A stretch of DNA of 64,000 nt from RFPW01 sp040401595 (GCA_040401595.1 JBBAOE010000004.1:124001-188000); one strand, 5' to 3'. Shown: positions 23,705 to 32,628, numbered from the stretch's first letter. The notes: generated by a model not told the origin, from the sequence alone. Numbers and translations are program-made.

Positions 23705-25459
23705 ATGTCAACCCATCCTTCTTCGTATACCGCGGGCGCAGCCCCGCGGCCCATGGAGCGCGAGTTTGATTACGTGATCGTGGGAGCGGGTACCGCCGGC
23801 TGCCTGCTCGCCAATCGCTTGTCGGCCGATCCGCGCAACCGCGTGCTCCTGCTGGAAGCGGGCGGCAAGGACGATTATCACTGGATCCACATCCCAGTCG
23901 GGTATCTCTACTGTATTGGTAACCCGCGCACCGACTGGTTGTATCAAACCGAACCCGAAACGGGACTGGGCGGTCGATCGATCCGGTACCCGCGTGGCAA
24001 GGTCTGGGGCGGTTGTTCCTCGATCAACGGCATGATCTACATGCGCGGACAGGCGGCGGACTATGACAGCTGGGCAGCCGGTGGCAATCCCGGTTGGTCC
24101 TGGCGGGAGGTCCTGCCGGACTTTGTGCGCCATGAAGATTTCTATCGTCTGGACGCAGGCGGGTCGGACCCTCTGCATGGGCGCGGTGGGGAGTGGCGGG
24201 TGGAATCCCAGCGTTTGCGTTGGGACATTCTGGATGCGTTTCGCCAAGCCGCTGCCCAGGTCGGGATTCAGAATCTGGAGGACTTCAATCGAGGCGATAA
24301 CGAAGGCTGCGGCTATTTTGAAGTTAATCAAAAAACGGGGGTCCGTTGGAACGCATCCAAAGCGTTTTTGCGCCCTGCCCTGGGCCGGGCGAATTTCATG
24401 GTTCTCTCCGGCGCCGAAGTCGACCAGCTGAGCTTCGACGAGGCCGACGGCACGCCGTCAGCGGCGCTGGTGGCGACAGGCGTGACGTTTTTGGGTCGTG
24501 GCGAGCGCTGGCAGGTCCGAGCCAAACGGGAAGTGATTCTGGCTGCGGGAGCCATTGGAACACCGTCCATTTTGCAACGCTCCGGCTTGGGGCCGCAGGC
24601 GGTGCTCGCGCGCGCCGGCGTGGCGACGCGTCGTCACCTCGCGGGGGTCGGTGGCAACCTGCAGGACCATCTGCAATTGCGTTTGATCTATCGGCTTCGC
24701 GACGATGCGAAGACGCTCAACACTCTCGTCGCCACCCCGTGGGGGAAAGCTTGGATCGGCCTGCAGTATGCGTTTGCACGACGTGGACCGATGACCATGT
24801 CGCCGAGTCAGCTGGGTGCGTTTGCACGCTCCTCCCCGGCGGTCGATCGGGCTGATCTCGAGTGGCATGTGCAGCCGCTCTCGCTCGATAAGTTTGGCGA
24901 GCCGCTGCATGACTTTCCGGCCTTCACCGCCTCAGTGTGTCACCTGCGTCCGCAGAGCCGGGGCAGTGTGTCGATTGCCTCGGCGGACCCTTTGCAGGCA
25001 CCCCGCATTTCGCCCAATTACTTGTCGACGGCGAGCGATCGTCAAATCGCGGCGCACGCGATCCGCCGAACGCGCGAGATTGTTGGCGCACCGGCCCTGG
25101 CGCCTTGGGTGACGGCGGAACTGTTGCCGGGCGCGCATCGAGTTTCGGACGAGGACCTGGCGATGGCTGCCAGTGAGATTGGTACCACGATTTTTCATCC
25201 GGTGGGTACTTGCGCGATGGGTCCCTCGACCGACCCGGCGGCAGTGGTCGATGCCCGCTTGCGCGTCCATGGGGTCGCCGGTTTACGCATCGCCGATGCT
25301 TCGGTCATGCCAACGATTACGTCGGGCAACACCAATGCGCCCACCTTGATGATTGCCGAAAAGGCGGCGGCGATGGTGCTGGAGGATGCGCTGGGGATTG
25401 GGGTCCCGGCGGAGGCTGGCCGTTCGCCGCACCCGGTCGCGGCGTCGATGGCGCAGTAG
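23705..25459 (+). CDS. GMC-family FAD oxidoreductase (choline/alcohol dehydrogenase type)
   Basis: The 584-aa product oxidises an alcohol with FAD. It begins after a strong GGAGGAAG site and has the FAD-binding fingerprint FDYVIVGAGTAGCLLANRL at about 20-38, LLLEAGG, the GMC signature in RGKVWGGCSSINGMIYMRGQ, and the C-terminal block FHPVGTCAMG with the catalytic His and NTNAPTLMIAEKAA. It resembles choline and polyethylene-glycol dehydrogenase-like members; the substrate is not predictable. No signal peptide. It may act with the upstream dehydrogenases, although a 319-bp spacer separates them. Confidence 0.9.
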   Translation: MSTHPSSYTAGAAPRPMEREFDYVIVGAGTAGCLLANRLSADPRNRVLLLEAGGKDDYHWIHIPVGYLYCIGNPRTDWLYQTEPETGLGGRSIRYPRGKVWGGCSSINGMIYMRGQAADYDSWAAGGNPGWSWREVLPDFVRHEDFYRLDAGGSDPLHGRGGEWRVESQRLRWDILDAFRQAAAQVGIQNLEDFNRGDNEGCGYFEVNQKTGVRWNASKAFLRPALGRANFMVLSGAEVDQLSFDEADGTPSAALVATGVTFLGRGERWQVRAKREVILAAGAIGTPSILQRSGLGPQAVLARAGVATRRHLAGVGGNLQDHLQLRLIYRLRDDAKTLNTLVATPWGKAWIGLQYAFARRGPMTMSPSQLGAFARSSPAVDRADLEWHVQPLSLDKFGEPLHDFPAFTASVCHLRPQSRGSVSIASADPLQAPRISPNYLSTASDRQIAAHAIRRTREIVGAPALAPWVTAELLPGAHRVSDEDLAMAASEIGTTIFHPVGTCAMGPSTDPAAVVDARLRVHGVAGLRIADASVMPTITSGNTNAPTLMIAEKAAAMVLEDALGIGVPAEAGRSPHPVAASMAQ

Positions 25460-25540
25460 CAACCGCCGCTGGCCTGGCCTGTCCAGTCTCGGCGTGAGTG
25501 GATTGCCGTGCCGAGGGAGCGGGCGCCGTTCAGCGCGAAT

Positions 25541-25586
25541 GGTTTCACGTGAAACAGGTTTCATGAGACAGGTTTCACGTGAAACA
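25541..25586. promoter_or_regulatory. parS: parS centromere cluster
   Basis: GGTTTCACGTGAAACA occurs at 25541-25556 and 25571-25586; each matches 15 of 16 bases of the widely conserved parS site TGTTTCACGTGAAACA, with the full 14-bp palindromic core. Between them, GGTTTCATGAGACA at 25557-25570 looks like a third copy that lost the central CG. The sites lie 111 bp upstream of mnmG, in the mnmG-rsmG-parA-parB operon that encodes ParB, their binding protein. Confidence 0.93.
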
Positions 25587-25696
25587 TGCGGTGCCAATCC
25601 GTGGGTCTCTGAGCCCGATCATGGATCTCTGAGCCGGATTGCGCCTATACTCCCGCTCCCCTTCCCAGTTTGCCGCACGACCCTGCCGGGGATTGC

Positions 25697-27592
25697 ATGA
25701 ACCACCCTGAACTCTTTGATGTCATTGTCGTCGGCGGTGGCCATGCCGGTACGGAAGCCGCTCTGGCCTCGGCCCGCTCGGGTTGCCGGACGCTCTTGTT
25801 GACCCACAATCTCGAGACGCTTGGGCAGATGTCGTGTAATCCGTCGATTGGCGGGATCGGCAAAGGGCACCTGGTCAAGGAAATTGATGCCTTGGGCGGC
25901 GCCATGGCGGCGGCCACCGACGAGGCCGGTATCCAGTTTCGCATCCTCAATTCCAGCAAGGGCCCGGCTGTGCGCGCGACCCGTGCGCAAGCCGACCGCG
26001 TGCTCTACCGCGCGGCGATCCGGCGGCGGCTGGAGAATCAGCCCAACTTGTGGCTCTTCCAGCAGGCGGTCGACGACCTGCTGATCGAGGGTGACCGGGT
26101 GGTGGGTGCGCGGACCCAGATCGGTCTGAATATCCGGGCCCGCGCGGTCGTCTTGACGGCCGGCACTTTTTTGAACGGTAAAGTGCATGTCGGCCTGGAC
26201 CATTACACGGCGGGGCGCGCTGGCGATCCCGCGGCGGTCTCTCTGGGCGAGCGGCTCAAGGAATTGCGCCTGCCGCAAGGGCGGCTCAAAACCGGCACCC
26301 CACCCCGACTCGATGCACGATCGATTGACTTCACGCGCCTGAGCGAACAGCCTGGGGATTTGGATCCGGTGCCGGTATTCTCATTTCTGGGCACGCCAGC
26401 CCAGCACCCAAGGCAGGTGTCCTGCTGGGTGACCTACACCAATGCGACAACGCATGAGCTGATCCGCTCGGGACTCGATCGTTCACCGATGTATACCGGG
26501 GTGATCGAGGGCGTCGGACCCCGATACTGCCCGTCGATCGAGGACAAGATCCATCGATTTGCGGACCGGGACGCCCATCAGATTTATCTCGAACCGGAGG
26601 GACTGGAGACCAACGAAATCTATCCCAACGGAATTTCGACGAGTTTGCCCTTCGATGTCCAGCTCGCCCTGGTGCGCTCGATGGTGGGGCTGGAGCAGGC
26701 CCATATCCTGCGCCCCGGCTACGCGATCGAATATGACTATTACGACCCCCGCTCGCTCCGGAACACCTTGGAGAGTCAGGCAATCGGCGGTTTGTTTTTG
26801 GCGGGCCAGATCAATGGGACGACCGGTTATGAAGAGGCGGCGGCCCAGGGCTTGCTGGCTGGAATCAATGCATCGCTGCAGGTGCGGGGTGAACCGCCCT
26901 GGTCGCCCCAGCGCCACGAGGCCTATCTGGGCGTGATGGTCGATGATCTCATCACCCGCGGGGTGTCGGAGCCCTATCGGATGTTCACGAGCCGCGCGGA
27001 ATACCGCTTGAGCCTGCGCGAAGACAATGCGGATCTACGGCTGACCGAGATCGGACGCCGCCTTGGCTTGGTGGGGGACGAGCGATGGGACCTCTTTTGT
27101 CGTAAACGCGATGCGATCAGCGCGGAGCTCGAGCGCGTGCGTGCGACGCGGGTCGATCCTCGGCAGTCCGATGCGGGCGCAATCGAAGCGGCGATCGGTC
27201 AAGCACTCGAGCGCGATGCATCTGTAGCGGAATTGTTGCGTCGTCCCGAAGTGCGCTATGACGCGCTGATGCAATTGCCCGGCGTTGGTCCCGGCGTTTC
27301 TGATCGTGCGGTGATCGATCAGGTAGAAATTCAGTTCAAGTACGCAGGCTACATCACCCGCCAGCAGGCCGAAGTGACGCGCCAAGCGCACAACGAGGGG
27401 CTCGAGATTCCCCCCGAGCTGGTGTATGCGCAAGTGCGCGGGCTATCCAACGAAGTTTGTCAGCGCCTCGAGCGTCAGCGTCCCGCCACCCTGGGGCAGG
27501 CCGCGCGCATGTCCGGGGTCACGCCGGCGGCGGTATCGCTGCTCCTGATTCATCTCAAGCGCCTGGGCGCCGTGCGTCGTGTCGCAGCCTGA
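25697..27592 (+). CDS. mnmG: tRNA uridine 5-carboxymethylaminomethyl modification enzyme MnmG
   Basis: MnmG is the FAD partner of MnmE in wobble-uridine modification. The 631-aa protein starts MNHPELFDVIVVGGGHAGTE, with the dinucleotide-binding GGGHAGTEAALAS, then SCNPSIGGIGKGHLVKEIDALGG, a block unique to the family, and the C-terminal GLSNEVCQRLERQRPATLGQAARMSGVTPAA. ATG 25697 is preferred over one 27 bp upstream because it gives the conserved N-terminus. A possible -10 TATACT is at 25646-25651. It starts the mnmG-rsmG-parA-parB series. Confidence 0.97.
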   Translation: MNHPELFDVIVVGGGHAGTEAALASARSGCRTLLLTHNLETLGQMSCNPSIGGIGKGHLVKEIDALGGAMAAATDEAGIQFRILNSSKGPAVRATRAQADRVLYRAAIRRRLENQPNLWLFQQAVDDLLIEGDRVVGARTQIGLNIRARAVVLTAGTFLNGKVHVGLDHYTAGRAGDPAAVSLGERLKELRLPQGRLKTGTPPRLDARSIDFTRLSEQPGDLDPVPVFSFLGTPAQHPRQVSCWVTYTNATTHELIRSGLDRSPMYTGVIEGVGPRYCPSIEDKIHRFADRDAHQIYLEPEGLETNEIYPNGISTSLPFDVQLALVRSMVGLEQAHILRPGYAIEYDYYDPRSLRNTLESQAIGGLFLAGQINGTTGYEEAAAQGLLAGINASLQVRGEPPWSPQRHEAYLGVMVDDLITRGVSEPYRMFTSRAEYRLSLREDNADLRLTEIGRRLGLVGDERWDLFCRKRDAISAELERVRATRVDPRQSDAGAIEAAIGQALERDASVAELLRRPEVRYDALMQLPGVGPGVSDRAVIDQVEIQFKYAGYITRQQAEVTRQAHNEGLEIPPELVYAQVRGLSNEVCQRLERQRPATLGQAARMSGVTPAAVSLLLIHLKRLGAVRRVAA

Positions 27593-27596
27593 TGCG

Positions 27597-28424
27597 ATGG
27601 GGCACCCCGTCCCGCGCGGGCGTCGCAACGCCACGCCATCGGTTCGAGGTTCGGCCAAACCCTCTCCCGCAAATGGGACCCGGCGATCGGGCCCGGTCGC
27701 GGTTCAGACGTTGCCGGGGATTGGGCGGCTGGCACCGGCAGCGCCAGACAACCGGCCGGATCCGGGCTTGCACGCGGCCCTCGCAGCACAGTTGGGCGAA
27801 GGTCTGCGCGGCCTTTCGCTCGACGTCAGCGTCAGCGTCCAGGATGCGCTCTTGGCCTATCTCGCCTTGCTCGAGAAATGGAACCGGGTCTACAACCTCA
27901 CCGCAATCCGTGACCCTCAAGCCATGCTGGTCCAACATCTGCTCGATAGTCTGGCGGTGGTTCCGGCATTGCAGCGCCGCTGGTCGGCAACGGGCCCGGG
28001 GCCAGAGCTCGCCGACATTGGTTCGGGCGCTGGGTTGCCTGCGATTCCGATCGCCTTGGTGTGGTCGCAAGTCCGGTACACCCTAGTCGAACCGGTCGAA
28101 AAAAAGGCAGCGTTTCTGCGTCAGGCGGTCGGGGATCTCGGGCTGACCGATCGGGTTCAGGTGGTTTGTCAACGGGTTCAGGCCATGGGCCCAGCGGGCC
28201 TCTTTGATTTCATCACCTGCCGAGCCTATGCCTCGCTGGCCGCATTTGCCGACGATGTGCAAGCCATCGCAGGCGCGCAGACGACTTTGGTGGCACTCAA
28301 GGGCGTGCGCCCGGACGCCGAGATCGACGCCCTTGGACGGCCTTGGACTGTTGACGGGATTGAGGCCCTGAGCGTTCCCTTTCTGAACGCCCATCGCCAC
28401 CTCGTCTGGATGCGTCGGGTTTGA
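27597..28424 (+). CDS. rsmG: 16S rRNA (guanine-527-N7) methyltransferase RsmG
   Basis: RsmG methylates G527 of 16S rRNA using S-adenosylmethionine. From ATG 27597 (a GTG at 27579 overlapping mnmG is possible) the product is 275 aa with an Arg/Pro-rich 55-65 residue extension not found in the typical 205-220 aa enzyme. The core has LLEKWNRVYNLTAIRDPQ, LLDSLAVVP, the SAM site ADIGSGAGLPAIPIAL and VEPVEKKAAFL. A Met further in may be the real start. It sits 4 bp after mnmG and is followed by parA. Confidence 0.93.
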   Translation: MGHPVPRGRRNATPSVRGSAKPSPANGTRRSGPVAVQTLPGIGRLAPAAPDNRPDPGLHAALAAQLGEGLRGLSLDVSVSVQDALLAYLALLEKWNRVYNLTAIRDPQAMLVQHLLDSLAVVPALQRRWSATGPGPELADIGSGAGLPAIPIALVWSQVRYTLVEPVEKKAAFLRQAVGDLGLTDRVQVVCQRVQAMGPAGLFDFITCRAYASLAAFADDVQAIAGAQTTLVALKGVRPDAEIDALGRPWTVDGIEALSVPFLNAHRHLVWMRRV

Positions 28425-28527
28425 ATCACCCATCGGCACCACCATCGAACCCCGCCAGGATTGGCTCGCCACGCCTGGTGAGCCCTTGCTGTTGGCCGAC
28501 CCTGGCGGGCTACCGCTGCGAGAACGG

Positions 28528-29343
28528 ATGATCACCTTGCCCCGAACCTTTGTCGTTGCAAACCAAAAGGGTGGCGTTGGCAAGACGACGACCGCCGTCA
28601 ATCTGGCGGCTGCGCTGGGACTGAGTGGCCAGCGTGTGCTGTTGGTCGATCTGGATCCGCAGGGCAATGCCACCACGGGCAGTGGCGTAGACAAGCGCGT
28701 CCTGAGCCGATCGGTGTATCAGGTCCTGCTGGGGTTGGAGCCGATCGCGGCGGTGCGTCAGCGCTGTCCGAGCGCGCCCTATGACGTCTTGCCCGCGAAT
28801 CGCGACCTTGCCGGTGCGGAAGTCGAATTGGTCGAACTCGAGCACCGGGAGTACCGACTGCGCGATGCGCTGGCGGCGGTTGCTAACGACTATGACATCG
28901 TTCTGATCGATTGCCCGCCTTCGCTTTCCATGTTGACGCTCAATGGGCTTTGCAGCGCGCAGGGTGCGTTGATTCCGATGCAGTGCGAGTACTTTGCGCT
29001 CGAAGGCCTGTCGGATCTGGTCAATTCCATCCGCAAGGTTCAGGCCAATTTCAATCCCAAACTGCAGTGGATTGGATTGCTCCGGGTAATGTTTGATTCT
29101 AGAACGACCTTGCAGCAGCAAGTTGCTCAGCAATTGGAAGCGCACTTTGGCGACAAGGTATTTCGCACCGTCATCCCGCGTAACGTCCGTCTGGCCGAAG
29201 CGCCCAGTTACGGCGAACCGGGTGTGAGTTTTGATCCCTCCTCGCGAGGCGCCAAGGCTTACCGGGAGTTCGCTGCAGAACTTCTGGAGCGCCTGAGCGC
29301 GTCGCAACCTTCATCGGATGTGCCGAGGCATGATGAACGCTAG
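28528..29343 (+). CDS. parA: Chromosome partitioning ATPase ParA
   Basis: ParA forms ATP-dependent dimers on DNA that move ParB-parS complexes. The 271-aa protein starts MITLPRTFVVANQKGGVGKT, with the deviant Walker A KGGVGKTT including the signature lysine, Walker A-prime LVDLDPQGNATTG, and Walker B IVLIDCPPSLSMLTLN. There is no N-terminal HTH, as in chromosomal (Soj-type) ParA. The length is typical. The parB start lies within its last codons, so the pair is translationally coupled. Confidence 0.96.
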   Translation: MITLPRTFVVANQKGGVGKTTTAVNLAAALGLSGQRVLLVDLDPQGNATTGSGVDKRVLSRSVYQVLLGLEPIAAVRQRCPSAPYDVLPANRDLAGAEVELVELEHREYRLRDALAAVANDYDIVLIDCPPSLSMLTLNGLCSAQGALIPMQCEYFALEGLSDLVNSIRKVQANFNPKLQWIGLLRVMFDSRTTLQQQVAQQLEAHFGDKVFRTVIPRNVRLAEAPSYGEPGVSFDPSSRGAKAYREFAAELLERLSASQPSSDVPRHDER

Positions 29344-30229
29344 AAAATCCAAAGGACTGGGGCGTGGCCTCGATGCACTGCTCGGCGCGGAACCGGCGAC
29401 GGCCCCGACCGGCGGCTCCGCGGCGGGCTCGAACCTGCCCGTACAGGCCTTGTATCCAGGGCGATATCAGCCTCGTTCCCGCATGGATGAGGGGGCGTTG
29501 CACGAACTGGCGGCATCGATTGGGGTGCATGGCCTGATCCAGCCGATCCTGGTCCGCCCGGACGGCAATGGCCGCTTCGAGATCATTGCGGGCGAGCGCC
29601 GTTGGCGCGCGGCCCAATTGGCCGGTCTCCAAGAGGTTCCGGTGATTCAGCGCGAAGTCGCCGACGAACAGGCCCTGGCACTCGCCTTGATCGAGAACAT
29701 CCAGCGCGAAGACCTCAATCCGCTGGAGGAGGCGCAAGCGATCCAGCGTTTGATCGATGAATTCCAATACACCCATGAGCGGTGTGCAGAGGCGATCGGG
29801 CGTTCGCGAAGCGCAACTTCGAACCTGTTGCGCCTGCTCAACCTCGCGGACACGGTTCAAGCGCTTCTATTGGCCGGGGATCTTGATATGGGCCATGCGC
29901 GGGCGCTCCTCGCGGTGGCCCCGGGGGTGCAGATCATCCTGGCCAATCGGATCGTTGCGAACCGCCTGACGGTGCGTGAGACCGAAAAACTTGTGGCGAA
30001 TTGGCAACGCGATCAAGACCCCGCCCAGAACCCAGTCAGGCGCCGAGTCGCGGCCGTCGATCAGGATCTTGAGCGATTTTCGCAACAGCTTTCGGACGCC
30101 TTGGCGACTCGCGTCGAAATTGCAGCCACGGCGCGGGGACGCGGTCGGCTCGTCATTCACTTCGATGATGCCGAGAGCTTTGAGGCCTTGCTGGCGCGTT
30201 TGAAACTCGATTCGGTCCTGGAGCGCTAA
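29330..30229 (+). CDS. parB: Chromosome partitioning CTPase/DNA-binding protein ParB
   Basis: ParB binds parS and spreads as a CTP-dependent clamp. The product (299 aa from ATG 29330; 29333 equally possible) has MNARKSKGLGRGLDALLG at the N-terminus (the ParA-contacting basic motif), GRYQPRSRMD (box I), the CTP motif IIAGERRWRAAQLAG, box III ALIENIQREDLNPLEEA and an HTH CAEAIGRSRSATSNLLRLL, then a dimerisation domain. GAGG precedes the start, inside parA. Its target sites are at 25541-25586. A 13-bp tandem array follows the stop. Confidence 0.96.
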   Translation: MMNARKSKGLGRGLDALLGAEPATAPTGGSAAGSNLPVQALYPGRYQPRSRMDEGALHELAASIGVHGLIQPILVRPDGNGRFEIIAGERRWRAAQLAGLQEVPVIQREVADEQALALALIENIQREDLNPLEEAQAIQRLIDEFQYTHERCAEAIGRSRSATSNLLRLLNLADTVQALLLAGDLDMGHARALLAVAPGVQIILANRIVANRLTVRETEKLVANWQRDQDPAQNPVRRRVAAVDQDLERFSQQLSDALATRVEIAATARGRGRLVIHFDDAESFEALLARLKLDSVLER

Positions 30230-30240
30230 CGCCGCCCAAC

Positions 30241-30305
30241 CCGCTCGCACAAACCGCTCGCACAAACCGCCCGCGCCGACCGCCCGCGCCGACCGCCCGC
30301 CCGCT
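30241..30305. repeat. 13-bp tandem array just after parB
   Basis: Five 13-bp units follow the parB stop by 11 bp: CCGCTCGCACAAA twice, CCGCCCGCGCCGA twice, then CCGCCCGCCCGCT. The array runs into the ends duplicated around the assembly gap, which may be why assembly failed here. Confidence 0.85.
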
Positions 30306-30475
30306 AACATCAGTCCGCGCNNNNNNNNNNNNNNNNNNNNNNNNNNNNNNNNNNNNNNNNNNNNNNNNNNNNNNNNNNNNNNNNNNNNNNNNNNNNNNNN
30401 NNNNNNNNNNNNNNNNNNNNACCGCCCGCGCCGACCGCCCGCGCCGACCGCCCGCCCGCTAACATCAGTCCGCGC
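30266..30475. other. Assembly gap (100 N) with identical 55-bp ends
   Basis: Exactly 100 N occupy 30321-30420; the 55 bases before and the 55 bases after are the same. As at 18003-18212, this is best read as an unresolved contig overlap, here within tandem-repeat DNA between parB and the convergent PDZ gene. Confidence 0.9.
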
Positions 30476-30529
30476 TAGGCTGCGACGGCGGGGGCGTGGC
30501 GTCCACGGCGCTGCCACCGACGGTGAGGC

Positions 30530-31654
30530 TCAAATGCCGGCGGGTTGCAGGAGGAAGTCGTGTCGGTCAACGGACTCGACCAGAACCTCCCGGAGCGATC
30601 CGCCATGCAAGATGCGCAGGGCGACGCGGGTACCGGCCGGCCCGGACTTCCAGATCCGGCGATAGAAATCCGCCTGATCTTTGATCTGTTCATTGTCGCC
30701 GCCCACGCCAACGACAATGTCACCCGCTTCCACGCCAGCCAGTTCCGCGGGACCGCCACCGGCGACCCGAACGACGGTGAGGCTGCCGCGGATGGTCTCC
30801 GTCGTCAACCCGAGCCAGGGTTGGGCTGGCCGTGACGAGCGACCGCGAGTCTGGAGGTCGGCCAGTATGGGTTTGAGCAGATTGACCGGAACGAACAGGT
30901 TTCCGGGGACGCCGGTCCTCCCGCCGGTTGCGTCCTCGACGATCAGCGAGCCAATGCCGATCAAATCGCCCTGGGCGGAGATGAGAGCGGATCCACTCCA
31001 ATTGTTGACGGGCGGAAAGGTGTAAATCGGTTGCTCAAGGAGATATTCCCAACTGCCGGCAAAGGGTTTGCGGGAGACGACGATCAGCGGGGTCGCTTCG
31101 GTTTCGCCTTGTCCGATGGTCAGGACGGAATGGGATTCGTGGATCTGATCGGAGTCACCCAAGGGTAACGGACGCCCCCCCAAGGGCAGGAGGGCGCGCA
31201 GGACACCAAGCCCCGTTGCATGGTCATAGCCCACGACCGTGGCTGGTACTGCGCGCCCGGACGCCGTCTGGATCTGGACCCGCTCGGCTTCCATGATCAG
31301 GTAGCCGATCGTGACCACGGTCTGGGGATCGATCAGCACGCCCGAGCCCTCGCGGATGCGACCTAGCGTCGCAACCGATCGGCCCCCGGCGAGGATCGTC
31401 GCTTCAATTTTGACGACCGACTGGGCGTAGCGAGTCAGGGGCACTTCTGCCGCCCGACTGCCCTCAGGCGCGGATACAGCGGGTCCAGCGGGTACAGCGT
31501 GCGCTGGGATCATCAAGGACAGGAGGCCGGGAAGAACCCAGCACGGCGAACGGCGAAGCGACCGCCGAAGCGACTGACGAATGATCGCTGGCCCACCGGA
31601 AGGCGCCGTGACGACTTGGTGGATCACGCGCAGTGGAGAGGCTACCGAGCGCAT
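30530..31654 (-). CDS. S1C-type trypsin-fold protein with C-terminal PDZ domain, probably not a protease
   Basis: From ATG 31654 the product is 374 aa (a TTG at 31777 would give 415). A basic N-terminus and hydrophobic stretch ending AHA (about 40-53) look like an export signal. The trypsin-like domain keeps GSGVLIDPQTVVTIGYLIME, where functional DegP/HtrA proteins have TNxHV: the catalytic His is absent. The aspartate position reads TGLGVL rather than TDLAVL. A serine remains in NNWSGSAL, the counterpart of GNSGGPL. A PDZ domain (ELAGVEAGDIVVGVGG) follows. The protein is therefore likely a pseudoprotease with a binding or scaffold role. It converges on parB. Confidence 0.8.
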   Translation of the reverse strand: MRSVASPLRVIHQVVTAPSGGPAIIRQSLRRSLRRSPCWVLPGLLSLMIPAHAVPAGPAVSAPEGSRAAEVPLTRYAQSVVKIEATILAGGRSVATLGRIREGSGVLIDPQTVVTIGYLIMEAERVQIQTASGRAVPATVVGYDHATGLGVLRALLPLGGRPLPLGDSDQIHESHSVLTIGQGETEATPLIVVSRKPFAGSWEYLLEQPIYTFPPVNNWSGSALISAQGDLIGIGSLIVEDATGGRTGVPGNLFVPVNLLKPILADLQTRGRSSRPAQPWLGLTTETIRGSLTVVRVAGGGPAELAGVEAGDIVVGVGGDNEQIKDQADFYRRIWKSGPAGTRVALRILHGGSLREVLVESVDRHDFLLQPAGI

Positions 31655-32141
31655 CGCCTGGCGTAGGCGGTCGGCCCAGCCGCGATGGCGCGGCGCGCGC
31701 GGATCGCGCACCCCGCAGGGCTGTGGTGGCGCGAGGGGTAGCGTGGGTGTGGCTTGGGCGACGGGATGAGCACTCAAGTGTGGGGTCCCCAGGGTTGGGC
31801 GCTGAGCAGTTGCGGTTGCCCGCGCGAATCACAACAGCAGAACAGTCAACAGCAGTCAGGAACGGGCAGGCGTGACCCAAAACGGACAGCGGCAGCCAGA
31901 ACGCGCCAGAAGCCGCCAGAGAGCCAAAAGCCGCCAAAAGCAGTCAACAACACGCAGCACCTGCAGGCGGATCAGCAATTGAACACTGGCACCAATCCGG
32001 GTGCAAGGAGATCGCAACCGATTGCACAGAACCCGCGGACGCAGCGCTCGTTGGTCTGGCGTTTAAGCCCCGTGGCGTCTGGTTGACGCATAAAGAGGTA
32101 GCCAACACCGTGCCCGACCCGGATCGATTGGCGCATCTGCG
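31655..32141. other. Intergenic stretch upstream of the ATP synthase operon
   Basis: About 490 bp without a supported gene (364 bp if the PDZ gene starts at 31777). It is purine-rich on the plus strand with many degenerate CAGNNGCCA/AACAGCAG-like short repeats between about 31825 and 31970. No RNA gene or terminator is recognised. The ATP synthase promoter begins at its right end. Confidence 0.55.
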
Positions 32142-32170
32142 TTGACGTGTGCTGTGCAACACCCTATCAT
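32142..32170 (+). promoter_or_regulatory. Sigma70-type promoter of the atp operon
   Basis: TTGACG at 32142-32147 and TATCAT at 32165-32170 are separated by exactly 17 bp. Transcription would start near 32177, about 20 nt before the atpI GTG, which has GGAGG immediately upstream. Confidence 0.75.
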
Positions 32171-32197
32171 GCGGCCTCTTTTGATCGTTGGAGGCCT

Positions 32198-32617
32198 GTG
32201 CGCGAACGACTTCCTTTCGTCGCAGTCGGTTTCCAAGTTACCGCTGTCCTGATCTGCGCACTCGGTGCATGGATCGTTTCCGGGATGGTCGATGCGCGCT
32301 TTGTCCTGTTCGGGGGCGCATCGGCAGTCATTCCAAATGGCTTGTTCGCACTGCGGTTGGCGATGCATCGTGGGCGCCCACCAGAAACCTACCCGGTGGT
32401 GTTCTTCATCGGTGAGTTGCTCAAGGTGCTCTTGTCCGTCGCGCTGTTGGGCCTCGTGGTGATCGGGGAGGCGGACGTGCAATGGCTCGCGGTACTGATC
32501 GGATGGATTGTGGCTCTGAAGGCGCCGCTTTTGTTGCTGCCGTGGTGGCAGTGGCAGGAACGGCGTAGCGCGGGGAAACCCGCTGACCTGGTTTCTAAAT
32601 CGAAGACTTATAGCTGA
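32198..32617 (+). CDS. atpI: ATP synthase protein I (AtpI)
   Basis: AtpI is a small membrane protein that helps assemble the c-ring. From GTG 32198, placed just after GGAGG, the product is 139 aa, MRERLPFVAVGFQVTAVLIC, with four hydrophobic segments. FGGASAVIPNGLFALR is the family's conserved loop. It is the first gene of the atp operon, 11 bp before atpB. An upstream in-frame ATG at 32147 falls inside the promoter and is rejected. Confidence 0.88.
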   Translation: MRERLPFVAVGFQVTAVLICALGAWIVSGMVDARFVLFGGASAVIPNGLFALRLAMHRGRPPETYPVVFFIGELLKVLLSVALLGLVVIGEADVQWLAVLIGWIVALKAPLLLLPWWQWQERRSAGKPADLVSKSKTYS

Positions 32618-32628
32618 ACGTTGAATCA

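Noticed and set aside
32147..32197. Earlier ATG for atpI at 32147
   Set aside because: This ATG overlaps the promoter hexamers at 32142-32170 and lacks a ribosome-binding site; GTG 32198 has GGAGG directly upstream.
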